DNA from: Candidatus Hydrothermarchaeum profundi
GTDB taxonomy: Archaea > Hydrothermarchaeota > Hydrothermarchaeia > Hydrothermarchaeales > Hydrothermarchaeaceae
Direction: 5' to 3'
Length of the DNA stretch: 37,034 nucleotides
Assembly (NCBI GenBank): GCA_002011125.2
Contig: MTMF02000018.1
Span: forward strand, 1 to 37,034
Part shown: one piece after another, positions 23,714 through 31,090 of the stretch
Numbering within the stretch: position 1 is the first letter of the stretch
Layout of the letters: every line of letters starts with the position of its first letter
Notes under the pieces: generated by a model
What the model was told of the DNA's origin: nothing
Database searches by the model: none
The model's input: only the letters and a program-made list of their open reading frames with translations
Made by a program: the position numbers and the translations under genes

Positions 23714-24072
23714 TCCTCTACCTCCTCATACAGTCTTACACCACACTTCTCGCAAAAGTTCATATACCTCTCGATTGGATGACCGTTAGGACATCTACTA
23801 GGTTCAACCTTTACAGCGTACATCATTGAACCACACTTGTAGCAATACCTATGCCTAATATATGTTTTATTACCACACTCAGGACATAGCCAATCGTATT
23901 TATCTTCTATATATATGCTCAATGCCATCATTAAAACACCCAGACTAATAGAAATAGCGAACACTAATCCGTTTTGCATGATACCACCTATAATAGCTCC
24001 TCCACCAAACGCCAATACTCCTAAACAAAATATAATGAATGGATGCCTCCACCACCAACTATTCCTAGTCAT
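23710..24072 (-). CDS. Membrane protein with double zinc ribbon, copy B (120 aa)
   Basis: Two N-terminal TM helices after RNSWWWRHP, then CPEC/CYKC and CPNGH/CEKC zinc knuckles in the cytoplasmic tail, ending EEVEE. The last ~60 residues are nearly identical to copy A at 24155, also at DNA level, while the TM region has diverged. The zinc part may bind the replication proteins or DNA and tether them to the membrane. Confidence 0.8.
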   Translation of the reverse strand: MTRNSWWWRHPFIIFCLGVLAFGGGAIIGGIMQNGLVFAISISLGVLMMALSIYIEDKYDWLCPECGNKTYIRHRYCYKCGSMMYAVKVEPSRCPNGHPIERYMNFCEKCGVRLYEEVEE

Positions 24073-24158
24073 TTTACGTCACCTCCTTCTATAATACTTA
24101 TCCACCATTTTCTTACTACAGTATCTGTATATATATCTAAAAATTCATCAAGTCTCAT
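24069..24158 (-). pseudogene. Duplicated 5' fragment of the Cas4-like gene (29 codons)
   Basis: MRLDEFLDIYTDTVVRK is identical to the start of the nuclease at 23405; the DNA differs at one base in ~49. After residue 17 the sequence switches to a stretch matching the end of the 44-aa ORF at 24539, read in another frame (WWISIIEGGDVK). It is a duplication scar. The short ORF could still be translated because the ribosome-binding site is kept. Confidence 0.8.
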
Positions 24159-24532
24159 TCCTCTACCTCCTCATACAGTCTTACACCACACTTCTCGCAA
24201 AAGTTCATATACCTCTCGATTGGATGACCGTTAGGACATCTACTAGGTTCAACCTTTACAGCGTACATCATTGAACCACACTTGTAGCAATACCTATGCC
24301 TAATATATGTTCTATAACCGCACTTAGGACATAGCCAATCGTATTCCATAACTATCCACGAAAACACAATGAACCCTCCTCCAATTAGCACCATTACAAC
24401 AAGTGGTATCATCGAGTTCTCTATACCACGCTTCTCAAGTACAAGACTTATAATAGTACCACTAGTAGCTAGCACTAATCCTATACAAAACACAATAGTC
24501 GGATGTCTCCACCACCAACTATTTCTAACCAT
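24155..24532 (-). CDS. Membrane protein with double zinc ribbon, copy A (125 aa)
   Basis: Paralogue of 23710-24072 with the same RNSWWWRHP start, two TM helices and four zinc-knuckle pairs in the tail. TM segments diverged, tails nearly identical. GGAGGTGATG precedes the ATG. Followed directly by the truncated Cas4 fragment, which marks the boundary of the duplication. Confidence 0.8.
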   Translation of the reverse strand: MVRNSWWWRHPTIVFCIGLVLATSGTIISLVLEKRGIENSMIPLVVMVLIGGGFIVFSWIVMEYDWLCPKCGYRTYIRHRYCYKCGSMMYAVKVEPSRCPNGHPIERYMNFCEKCGVRLYEEVEE

Positions 24533-24538
24533 TTTACA

Positions 24539-24673
24539 TCACCTCCTCCTGTAGTATTTATCCACCAACTCCCTCTGCCATTCACTCAAGTCTCCATATT
24601 TTAGTATTCTTGCTTTCAACAACTTATACAACCTTTTTGCTTCTTTTCTTTCGTCGTCAAATTCCAATACCAT
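24539..24673 (-). CDS. Small basic helical protein (44 aa)
   Basis: MVLEFDDERKEAKRLYK..., a charged single helix or helical hairpin ending VDKYYRRR. GGAGGTG lies 8 nt upstream. Its 3' end is the other breakpoint of the local duplication. Function is unknown. Confidence 0.65.
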   Translation of the reverse strand: MVLEFDDERKEAKRLYKLLKARILKYGDLSEWQRELVDKYYRRR

Positions 24674-24699
24674 CCTTAACACCTCCTAAAACATTTTAC

Positions 24700-24876
24700 C
24701 TAGTCTAACAAATCACCTAAAGCACCAAGTAGCACACCCAACGGAAGTGCAATAAGTATAGATATAGACGCTATTAACCCGAAATACCTTGGAAACATAG
24801 ACACCATAGCATACACAAAAGACACATATCCTATAGCACCCATAAAAAACACAGCCAAACTTTTAACTAATCCCAT
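24700..24876 (-). CDS. Two-TM membrane peptide (58 aa)
   Basis: ATG 24876 (MGLVKSLAVFFMG) with AGGAGGGATTAG upstream; two hydrophobic helices and an acidic end (GDLLD). Coupled to the 41-aa TM peptide upstream. Function is unknown. Confidence 0.65.
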   Translation of the reverse strand: MGLVKSLAVFFMGAIGYVSFVYAMVSMFPRYFGLIASISILIALPLGVLLGALGDLLD

Positions 24877-24878
24877 TT

Positions 24879-25004
24879 CTAATCCCTCCTTAACTTCCAA
24901 GTATATACCAAACCTGCAGACACTATTATAGCATACGCTACAACAAATACTAACATATATAACACTACTTCACTTACATCGTACACCATAGTTTCAATTA
25001 TCAT
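24879..25004 (-). CDS. Single-TM peptide (41 aa)
   Basis: MIIETMVYDVSEVVLYM..., one TM helix, then the basic tail TWKLRRD. GGAGGTGG lies 6 nt upstream, inside the helicase 3' end (11-nt overlap). Function is unknown. Confidence 0.6.
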   Translation of the reverse strand: MIIETMVYDVSEVVLYMLVFVVAYAIIVSAGLVYTWKLRRD

Positions 25005-26484
25005 CCTCTACCACCTCCACCGCTTCTACAAACCAACTCGGAAACTGACTTTTATATCTAAACAAGAAACCAAAACTTTCATCAAGTATATACGTCTTAC
25101 ACCAATCGTCTTCAGCTCTAACACCTCTACCACAAGCCTGTACCAAATTTTTAATTGCTTGATACCTATACCAGTTCCACGCTTTCCTGTTATTTAGCAA
25201 CTCGTCTACTCTTATATCGTTTAAATCTGGATAAGGTACTTTTGTAATCACTACGTACCTACACATATCATATCTTAAATCAACACCTCTTTCAAATCCA
25301 ACTCCTATAAACACTCCACCGTCTCTAATCCACTCCTTAAACTTATCATTCCTATCAACTGAATTATGTGAAATATATTTAATATTCATCCAGTCAAGCT
25401 CTCTACATATACCTTCTTTCAGTTCATAACTATTGCAGTGTACTATTCCGTTATACCCTTCATTCTCTTTAACTATTTTAGCCACAACCTTTGCAATCTT
25501 ATTGTAGTTATCTTCTCTAACGTCTTTAGTCATCTTACATATAGGCATATAGTAAACTTTCCTATTCTCAACTGGAAATGTATGTGGTACCTTAATCATT
25601 ACCGTATCGTTTGCATCTAAACCCGTTGTTCTGCAAAACATTACTCTATCTATTATAGTAGCTGAACTAACTAACCTATATTCTCCTCTCGACCATATTA
25701 GCTCTTCAATTATCTGACCAGCGTTAACTGGCTTGACAATCAACCTTTTTCCATCTGAAGTAAATACCCAGTTTCTCTTATCTTCACTAACCTTATTTAT
25801 AAACGTAGTCAGTTTTATCTTATACTTAATTAGTTTATTTAAATCCCTTAAATCATCTCTACTAAGTTCATCCTTTTCCTCAATTTCTTTTATAACACCA
25901 CATACCTTCTTATAAGCAGCTTTAGCCCAAACTATAACATCATCAATATCATTAAACCTATTTTTTGTCCTAAACTTAAAGCTACCAAACTCTATTGCCC
26001 AATTTTCCAAATCATCACCTTCATCAACTATTAATAGTTCTCTGTCATCAAACCCTAATCCCTCCGGCACATACCTATCATATATCAAATACGCAAAACT
26101 CATAGCTGCTATAGTATGATACATAGCATCGTACTTCTTCCTCTTATATATACATTCCTCTACACATACATAATTCTTCTTCGTCATACATGGTCCTGTA
26201 GCACAACTTTTACTTTTGTCAGCAAGACATACATAATTACTCCTACCCTTAATAACCGCTATATCAAGTATTGGGTCACTTTCAATCTGATTAAGCAATG
26301 ATACCTGAGGAGTAGTATAAAATACACTACCCATATTCATAGTAAACCATTTAGCTATTACATAATTAACTATACTTTTACCAAATCCTGTAGGTGCATC
26401 AATTAACACGTTAGTATACCCATCTTCATATGCACCTATTACTTTCTGTACCACTTCTTTCTGGTACTTCCTCGGTTTAATCAT
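24994..26484 (-). CDS. XPD/Rad3-like superfamily 2 DNA helicase with Fe-S-type cysteines (496 aa)
   Basis: Walker A APTGFGKS at 30-37; five Cys at 86, 94, 99, 107 and 111 between Walker A and B, where XPD/DinG enzymes hold a 4Fe-4S cluster; DExx box VDEGDD at ~153-158; motif VI QACGRGVRAEDD near the C-terminus. XPD-family helicases unwind DNA 5'-3' using ATP. It is likely the replicative or repair helicase of this virus, next to zinc proteins and downstream of the promoter at 27450. Confidence 0.92.
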   Translation of the reverse strand: MIKPRKYQKEVVQKVIGAYEDGYTNVLIDAPTGFGKSIVNYVIAKWFTMNMGSVFYTTPQVSLLNQIESDPILDIAVIKGRSNYVCLADKSKSCATGPCMTKKNYVCVEECIYKRKKYDAMYHTIAAMSFAYLIYDRYVPEGLGFDDRELLIVDEGDDLENWAIEFGSFKFRTKNRFNDIDDVIVWAKAAYKKVCGVIKEIEEKDELSRDDLRDLNKLIKYKIKLTTFINKVSEDKRNWVFTSDGKRLIVKPVNAGQIIEELIWSRGEYRLVSSATIIDRVMFCRTTGLDANDTVMIKVPHTFPVENRKVYYMPICKMTKDVREDNYNKIAKVVAKIVKENEGYNGIVHCNSYELKEGICRELDWMNIKYISHNSVDRNDKFKEWIRDGGVFIGVGFERGVDLRYDMCRYVVITKVPYPDLNDIRVDELLNNRKAWNWYRYQAIKNLVQACGRGVRAEDDWCKTYILDESFGFLFRYKSQFPSWFVEAVEVVEDDN

Positions 26485-26681
26485 AAAGCATATCCCCTAT
26501 CTTCAACTAGCATATTATAAAACTTATCATACTCAGGCTTATTCTTACCGAAACAGCATACATTTCTTTTACCATTACTTTTATGTTCTACAATAATCCT
26601 AACATAACCCCTACCTCGTCTACGCCTCCACGTTAATATACCTTGTCTACCACACCTAGGACAATTAATCATTACTACCAT
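26481..26681 (-). CDS. Zinc-finger protein (66 aa)
   Basis: ATG 26681 (MVVMINCPRCG) with GGTGGTGAT upstream. CPRC at the N-terminus, then a very basic strand pair (WRRRRGRGYVRIIVEHK) and a CC motif. It resembles small archaeal viral zinc-finger proteins. Overlaps the helicase start by 4 nt. Probable nucleic-acid-binding factor. Confidence 0.7.
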   Translation of the reverse strand: MVVMINCPRCGRQGILTWRRRRGRGYVRIIVEHKSNGKRNVCCFGKNKPEYDKFYNMLVEDRGYAL

Positions 26682-27399
26682 TGTAATCACCACCGAACAT
26701 ACTTATAATTTCAACCAACTTTCGTGCCTCCTTTACACCTAAAAAACTTTTCAAATCTTTATCTTTAAGTTTATCACCATCGTATATCCAGTACCACATA
26801 ACTTTTCTTTTCAACGCCTCATAAAGATTACTAACGTATTCCTTAAACCTGTTCTCAACACCTTCAGATGGTATAAGTATAACCTCTGGCAATTTAACAC
26901 CTTCTACATCTTCTACTCTAGTTAGCCCAACTAAATAACACAACCTCAAACACTTTGAACGTGAAAACTCAATTTGTCTCACCAACACACTATTTACCCA
27001 TTCAATAAATTCCCAAGGTAGTCTCGACTGAAACATTCTATCACCAGAACTGAACTCAAATGACACACCTAAATCCTCTCCCATAGGAGCACTACTTATA
27101 ATCTCTAACCTATATAACAATGAATGTATTAAATCAATTTCTTTACCTGCTATATAATGATACAACCTACCTGCACCAAGTATACATACTTTCGAAAACG
27201 CCTTCCATTGAGGCATATTAAATGCACTTCCCAAACTTTTTAAAGAGTCGTATTCCATCCTAGATAACCCCCATATTTTAACGTTCTCCGTATCGCTCCT
27301 AGCTGTCATTTTGTCAAGTTTAGCATATATCACACCTAACTTTCCTCTCCTGCCATCTATCTCAAAGTCTTTCTTAAAATCTTTATACCAATTATCCAA
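26665..27399 (-). CDS. Hypothetical protein upstream of helicase (244 aa)
   Basis: TTG start with GGAGGTAA upstream. Alpha/beta protein with no recognised motif; mildly basic N-terminus and a C-terminal helix. First gene of the operon carrying the helicase, with its own TATA box. The position suggests an initiator or replication accessory role, but nothing in the sequence proves it. Confidence 0.75.
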   Translation of the reverse strand: MDNWYKDFKKDFEIDGRRGKLGVIYAKLDKMTARSDTENVKIWGLSRMEYDSLKSLGSAFNMPQWKAFSKVCILGAGRLYHYIAGKEIDLIHSLLYRLEIISSAPMGEDLGVSFEFSSGDRMFQSRLPWEFIEWVNSVLVRQIEFSRSKCLRLCYLVGLTRVEDVEGVKLPEVILIPSEGVENRFKEYVSNLYEALKRKVMWYWIYDGDKLKDKDLKSFLGVKEARKLVEIISMFGGDYNGSND

Positions 27400-27445
27400 T
27401 ATAATTTACCTCCTCACGTTGTAGCTGAAAAAAACAATAGAAACA

Positions 27446-27454
27446 TTTATATAT
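27446..27454 (-). promoter_or_regulatory. TATA box of helicase operon, with nearby dyad
   Basis: ATATATAAA on the minus strand, ~47 nt before TTG 27399. Just upstream (27459-27477) ACGAT and ATCGT form a 5-bp inverted repeat that may bind a regulator. The expected transcript start is near 27424. Confidence 0.55.
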
Positions 27455-27497
27455 CATGAACGATACACTACTCATCGTAGCCCTCCATTTTTATTTT

Positions 27498-27734
27498 TTA
27501 TGAAACACTATCCGATATTGGATATATCTCTATTTTATTATCATCTACCACAACTTTGACTTCTCCATTGATAGTACCATTAAACTGCTTCCTTACCCAC
27601 TTCGTTGGTATCAAAACAGAGACTCCACTCCCAGTCCTTTGAACTCTCTTTCTGTATATCTCCTGCATAATAATGTATAATAACGAAGGAGATATATAAA
27701 TCTTTCGACAATCCATTTTTATATTAACACTCAT
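27498..27734 (-). CDS. AbrB/SpoVT-type transcription regulator (78 aa)
   Basis: RTGSGVSVLIPTKWVRKQF followed by EVKVVVDDNKIEIYPI is the swapped-hairpin AbrB DNA-binding fold. The first ~25 residues are an extra arm. GGTGAT lies 8 nt before ATG 27734. These proteins dimerise on AT-rich or palindromic sites; the iteron/dyad element immediately upstream is the obvious candidate, implying autoregulation. Confidence 0.85.
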   Translation of the reverse strand: MSVNIKMDCRKIYISPSLLYIIMQEIYRKRVQRTGSGVSVLIPTKWVRKQFNGTINGEVKVVVDDNKIEIYPISDSVS

Positions 27735-27969
27735 ATAAAATCACCATCTTTCTATATATATTAGATATAATATATGTGTACCGGTGTACCGGTGTACCGT
27801 ATAGATACACCGGTACACCATTTTATTTTCATAATCTTATCAAATATAAATGAAATCATAGGCTCTATTTTAATAAATAAGGAAAATATTAAAATATTCG
27901 ACCACAATTTTTATTTCCAATATGCATTTAATATCACCCTAGTGTAAAAGTATAGTATTTATATTTACA
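27735..27969. other. 235-nt intergenic region between clamp and AbrB-type genes
   Basis: The largest non-coding internal gap. It holds the dyad/iteron element (27776-27819), two AT-rich TATA-like stretches (27753-27774) before the AbrB gene, and an AT-rich, gene-free part. It also holds a 12-codon mini-ORF with a perfect GGGTGAT at 27889-27927. A candidate origin or regulatory hub. Confidence 0.6.
27776..27819. repeat. Triple GTGTACCG iteron with inverted copy
   Basis: Three head-to-tail copies of GTGTACCG (27776-27799) are followed by ACACCGGTACACC (27807-27819), which pairs perfectly with GGTGTACCGGTGT (27783-27795). It is far richer in G+C than its surroundings. It lies 40-85 nt upstream of the AbrB start. 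Operator or initiator-binding site. Confidence 0.85.
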
Positions 27970-28680
27970 TCACTCTACAACGACGTACGGAGCTATCATA
28001 CTTTTAACTTCAAACCTCTCATTACCTGATTCCATCAACATTGGTTTATCGTCAGCAAGATGCAGTGTAACTATGTCTCCAACAACACTACCTAAAGCCT
28101 GTTCTATTAATTTTATCCTATAAGTTGATTTTGCTTCTACCACCTCCTCCATCATTATATCGGTCCTTGGTAACGAAAACTCAATACTGTCATTCCTATC
28201 TCCACGAGCCCAAAATAATATACCCGTCTTATTTACATCTATATGAACAAACTCACTAAGTATGCTACATGCTCTAATAGCAAACCTCAACGACTCTGTA
28301 CTCATTGTAAACCTAGCATTAAGGTCAATACTTGGCATTTTCGGTACCTTAATATCCATAGCTAACAACTTACATGAATAACTTGCCTTCTTCGACTTTA
28401 TCCTAATCTCGTCTTTATCTACCTCAACGTCCAACTTACCTGTCATATGCTTTATACCGTCGCTAATCTTCGTACTATCTATACAAAACTCTCCTCTACC
28501 TTCACATTTGTCTGTCCTAGCACTAACCGTTACCATATACACCTTACCCGAGTCCACGACTGATGAATTTATATACAAACCGTCTACACTGACCTTAATA
28601 TCTCCAACATAGGTCGAGTGTATCACCTTAAAAAAATCAGCAAGTAACTTTCTACTTATACTAAACTTAATCATCTTCAT
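27970..28680 (-). CDS. pcn: PCNA-type sliding clamp (236 aa)
   Basis: Two-domain clamp pattern: an N-terminal half ending in KVPKMPSIDL (interdomain connecting loop) and a C-terminal half ending KSMIAPYVVVE, with the length of archaeal PCNA (~245 aa). Trimeric rings tether polymerase, nuclease and ligase to DNA. No polymerase is encoded here, so it may recruit host enzymes or outcompete host PCNA. Start at ATG 28680 or 28674 (GGGTGGG site). An in-operon position links it to the RHH/SSB replication block. Confidence 0.88.
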   Translation of the reverse strand: MKMIKFSISRKLLADFFKVIHSTYVGDIKVSVDGLYINSSVVDSGKVYMVTVSARTDKCEGRGEFCIDSTKISDGIKHMTGKLDVEVDKDEIRIKSKKASYSCKLLAMDIKVPKMPSIDLNARFTMSTESLRFAIRACSILSEFVHIDVNKTGILFWARGDRNDSIEFSLPRTDIMMEEVVEAKSTYRIKLIEQALGSVVGDIVTLHLADDKPMLMESGNERFEVKSMIAPYVVVE

Positions 28681-29026
28681 CCCACCCTTTTATCTTACTT
28701 ATGATATTCCTGAAATACATTCCAGACTTTATAGCATCGTCCATCATATCAAGCGCTCTCCATACAGCACCAATAAACGCACCAACATCTATAGCACTCA
28801 TAAGTGATATATTCGTCAGCTTAATAACAGCTATAGCCTTAAGCAACCTATCCGTCGTGTCTCCATCATCAATCCACTCTAAAAACTTATCAGCAGACTT
28901 TACAACGTCTATCTCCTTATCAGCACCTAGTCCGACAAACCCTCCAAACTCCTTGAAATACTTATCCATTTTCTCCATATACTCTTTTCTATCTATACCA
29001 AGTATATCGTATATCATATCAAACAC
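28667..29026 (-). CDS. Hypothetical helical protein (119 aa)
   Basis: GTG 29026 (MFDMIYDILGIDRK), 5 nt after GGGAGGTGA; the longer frame has no site. All-helical, with hydrophobic middle segments (AIDVGAFIGAVWRALD) and an acidic C-terminus. Overlaps the PCNA start by 14 nt. Function is unknown. Confidence 0.7.
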   Translation of the reverse strand: MFDMIYDILGIDRKEYMEKMDKYFKEFGGFVGLGADKEIDVVKSADKFLEWIDDGDTTDRLLKAIAVIKLTNISLMSAIDVGAFIGAVWRALDMMDDAIKSGMYFRNIISKIKGWDEDD

Positions 29027-29297
29027 CTTCTTCACCTCCCAACACTTCATCAATAAAGTTAAAATACGCTTCGTGGTTTTCATACCCAAAACTACCAAGT
29101 ACCTTATAAGATACTTTAGCCACTAACACCTTCATCATTTCTCTACCATATTTATCTGCAAAGCGTAACAAATGGTAATGCTTCGGATAGTAACCACTAC
29201 CCAAGTTAGCACCTAGCTTATAATCTCCCTTCTTTATGTCATAACCACATATAGCACACGTCAAGTCCCTACGAGCTTTCATCACCCTGAACTCCAT
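29019..29297 (-). CDS. Zinc-finger protein, PARP-type spacing (92 aa)
   Basis: ATG 29297 (MEFRVMKARRDLTC) with GAGAGGTGA upstream. CAICGYDIKKGD then KHYHLLRF gives a C2H(x)C/H2-like zinc site similar to PARP-type fingers that bind DNA ends. Probable DNA-binding accessory protein. Confidence 0.75.
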   Translation of the reverse strand: MEFRVMKARRDLTCAICGYDIKKGDYKLGANLGSGYYPKHYHLLRFADKYGREMMKVLVAKVSYKVLGSFGYENHEAYFNFIDEVLGGEEGV

Positions 29298-29595
29298 CCT
29301 CTTCACCTCTCTCATTCAACTCATCAGCTTTGAAAGCCTTATTGAAAGCCTTATACCAATCAAGTTCAGTCTCTTTCACTAACCTCATCACGACATCCCA
29401 TTCTTGCTCATACCTCGTAATATCCACTTTCGAAAGTTTCTTCAGAAAGTCAATGAACTCATCTACCTTTACCTCACCGTATAACTCAAGATTCAGCATC
29501 ACAACAGGTATCTCATCCTCATCTCTAACTGACATCCCTTTAATTCCTACATCCATACCATATACTCTAAAAGATATTGTCAAACCCTCATTCAT
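29269..29595 (-). CDS. Hypothetical protein (108 aa)
   Basis: ATG 29595 (MNEGLTISFRVYGMD) with GGAGGTGA about 9 nt upstream. Beta-rich N-terminus, helical C-terminus, acidic end overlapping the next gene by 29 nt. No family. Confidence 0.7.
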   Translation of the reverse strand: MNEGLTISFRVYGMDVGIKGMSVRDEDEIPVVMLNLELYGEVKVDEFIDFLKKLSKVDITRYEQEWDVVMRLVKETELDWYKAFNKAFKADELNERGEEDGVQGDESS

Positions 29596-29794
29596 TTTCT
29601 TCTTCACCTCCAAATAACCTCTTCTCCTGCTCCAGTATGAGCTTATACAAATCTTCCTCTAACTCACGTATATACCTAGCAGTCTCGACATACCCAGCAA
29701 CAGCAAGTAATTGCCCAGCTTTTGATAGTGTCGCAAGTCCCACAGTTGCAGTAACTAAACCAGCTACTTTTTTAGCAAATTCTTTATCAGTCAT
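29588..29794 (-). CDS. Hypothetical helical protein (68 aa)
   Basis: ATG 29794 (MTDKEFAKKVAG) with AGGTGG upstream. A hydrophobic segment (GLVTATVGLATLSKAGQLLAVAG) may be a weak TM or packed helix, followed by an acidic coiled coil. Function is unknown. Confidence 0.7.
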   Translation of the reverse strand: MTDKEFAKKVAGLVTATVGLATLSKAGQLLAVAGYVETARYIRELEEDLYKLILEQEKRLFGGEEENE

Positions 29795-29803
29795 ATATAC
29801 CAC

Positions 29804-29998
29804 CTACATATTTTTTAACTCCCATATCGCAAAGTCTGGTAAAGTTTTAACCTTTCCAATGAAATCACTAAACATCTCTTGACAAGCAGTAACTAAAGGA
29901 CAGAACCTAGTAAAGTCTACCTCTATATCATCCTGCAACTTCTTTTTCGCCCAATCGCAAAACTCTTTAACAGGACACTTATCACAATCAACCTTCAT
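29804..29998 (-). CDS. Cys-rich protein (64 aa)
   Basis: CDKCPVKEFC near the N-terminus and later FCPLVTAC give up to five cysteines, compatible with zinc or Fe-S binding. GGTGG lies upstream, within the previous gene. Function is unknown. Confidence 0.7.
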   Translation of the reverse strand: MKVDCDKCPVKEFCDWAKKKLQDDIEVDFTRFCPLVTACQEMFSDFIGKVKTLPDFAIWELKNM

Positions 29999-30197
29999 CT
30001 ACAATCCACCTCACCTTACCTTTTATTACTTTCTCCAATACCCTACCTATTATCTCTCTACCACAGTTTATACATACCACCATATAATCCCCGAAATGTA
30101 CATACCTATCAAAATCGTCAGCGTAGAACATTCCTCCAACAGCAACACCGTCTTTCACTACAACATTCCCACACTTCTTACATTTAATCCTCAACAA
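29988..30197 (-). CDS. Zinc-ribbon protein (69 aa)
   Basis: TTG start with GAGGTGGTGG upstream. CKKC and CINC ~33 residues apart form a zinc ribbon, followed by a basic strand (KVIKGKVRWIV). Typical small archaeal virus zinc protein. Confidence 0.7.
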   Translation of the reverse strand: MLRIKCKKCGNVVVKDGVAVGGMFYADDFDRYVHFGDYMVVCINCGREIIGRVLEKVIKGKVRWIVDEG

Positions 30198-30255
30198 CCA
30201 CCACCTCTCTTACCCGCTATGCATTCTCCAAATCTTAACACGCTTAAAACTCACT

Positions 30256-30447
30256 TCAACCACCTGACCTAACAGCAAATACCACCGTGTTACTTGCAAC
30301 AAGATAACTGGCAATCACATCGTACTTCATCAGAACCTCAACAGCCTTTTTTATATCTTCCAGTTCTTCACGCTTAAAATTGCGTATAAGTCTAACACTT
30401 ACAACCAGCTTACTTCCGTCCGAACTTACATTAATTCTCCTATCCAT
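30256..30447 (-). CDS. Hypothetical alpha/beta protein (63 aa)
   Basis: MDRRINVSSDGSKLVV..., beta-strand pair, helix (REELEDIKKAVEVLMKY), strand. Excellent GGAGGTGAT. Immediately downstream of the structured RNA at 30464-30623, which forms its leader if co-transcribed. Function is unknown. Confidence 0.75.
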   Translation of the reverse strand: MDRRINVSSDGSKLVVSVRLIRNFKREELEDIKKAVEVLMKYDVIASYLVASNTVVFAVRSGG

Positions 30448-30463
30448 TTATATCACCTCCTTT

Positions 30464-30623
30464 AGAGCTCTCCCCCACTACCAGACGTACACTCATGCTG
30501 GAACGGGAGGATTTCGCAAACCACCACTATTAGTAAAGCTCACTGACTATCACTCTGGTACAATCATACACTGCGTGGTTCACGCCAGCACCAAGTATAC
30601 ATCTGATAGCGCTTAGGGGCTCT
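30464..30623 (-). ncRNA. Candidate 160-nt structured RNA
   Basis: GC-rich compared with its surroundings and free of a good ORF. On the minus strand the ends pair: AGAGC/GCTCT, then CCCC/GGGG, then a 16-bp continuous helix (30588-30603 with 30479-30494), then UGCUGG/CCAGCA, closing a loop with a CGTG-AAC-CACG hairpin and a GG(T)TT-GCGA-AA(T)CC hairpin. No tRNA, SRP, RNase P or known ribozyme core seen. It sits 10 nt before the ribosome-binding site of the 63-aa gene: an independent RNA or a complex 5' leader. Confidence 0.75.
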
Positions 30624-30885
30624 ATGCACCTACCACTTCTCTATCAGTTCTTACCTCTACATCGGTAATATATATAACTTCAAGCAAAGCACAATACTTA
30701 ATAATCTTTACCACCTTCGGTCCAAACATACCCTGTAAGCGTTCATCATCTACAATCTTATCTATGTACAACACCCTAACATCGCTAGCATTTGAACGAT
30801 ACTCCTCTACACGTTTAGCTAAACCATCCATAGTAACATCCTTGACTACCTCATACTTTCTTTTTATTTTCTTTCCTACCAACAT
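30622..30885 (-). CDS. Hypothetical protein (87 aa)
   Basis: ATG 30885 (MLVGKKIKRKYEVV) with GGTGGTGAT upstream; the longer frame begins in the previous gene. Alpha/beta, basic start, ends TDREVVGA. The stop overlaps the start of the structured RNA. No known domain. Confidence 0.7.
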   Translation of the reverse strand: MLVGKKIKRKYEVVKDVTMDGLAKRVEEYRSNASDVRVLYIDKIVDDERLQGMFGPKVVKIIKYCALLEVIYITDVEVRTDREVVGA

Positions 30886-31090
30886 CTTTATCACCACCAT
30901 AAAACATATTAACCCTATACCTCCTCCAAAAAACCTCGAGTACAACCAAAGGACCAAATAGAACTATCATAGCACCCAATAACACCAGCAGTATTGACGA
31001 AACACCTAACCCGTATCCAACAATCATACCGCCGTATGTAAAGCAACACGAAACGCAAACAAACTCTGCATCACGTCTACTCAGACCCAC
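30851..31090 (-). CDS. Membrane protein (79 aa)
   Basis: GTG 31090 (MGLSRRDAEFVC) with GGTGG and GGTGAT upstream; alternative GTG 31099. Two TM helices with Gly-rich packing, then the basic tail KENKKKV. Function is unknown. Confidence 0.65.
   Translation of the reverse strand: MGLSRRDAEFVCVSCCFTYGGMIVGYGLGVSSILLVLLGAMIVLFGPLVVLEVFWRRYRVNMFYGGDKDVGRKENKKKV

Noticed and set aside
27395-27475. 27-codon ORF with GGAGGG site overlapping the helicase-operon promoter
   Set aside because: It runs through the TATA box and ribosome-binding site of the next gene; chance frame more likely.
27776-27799. CRISPR array
   Set aside because: Repeats are 8 bp, head-to-tail without spacers.
27889-27927. 12-codon ORF (MHIGNKNCGRIF) with perfect GGGTGAT site
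   Set aside because: Too short to support; kept only as a note in the intergenic entry. Could be a leader peptide.
28701-29126. 141-aa plus-strand ORF
   Set aside because: Shadow of the 119-aa and zinc-finger genes; no site, low-complexity Ser/Ile content.
30464-30623. tRNA or RNase P RNA
   Set aside because: No TTCRA T-loop or acceptor arm of the right length, and no RNase P core. The structure is a long rod with interior hairpins.
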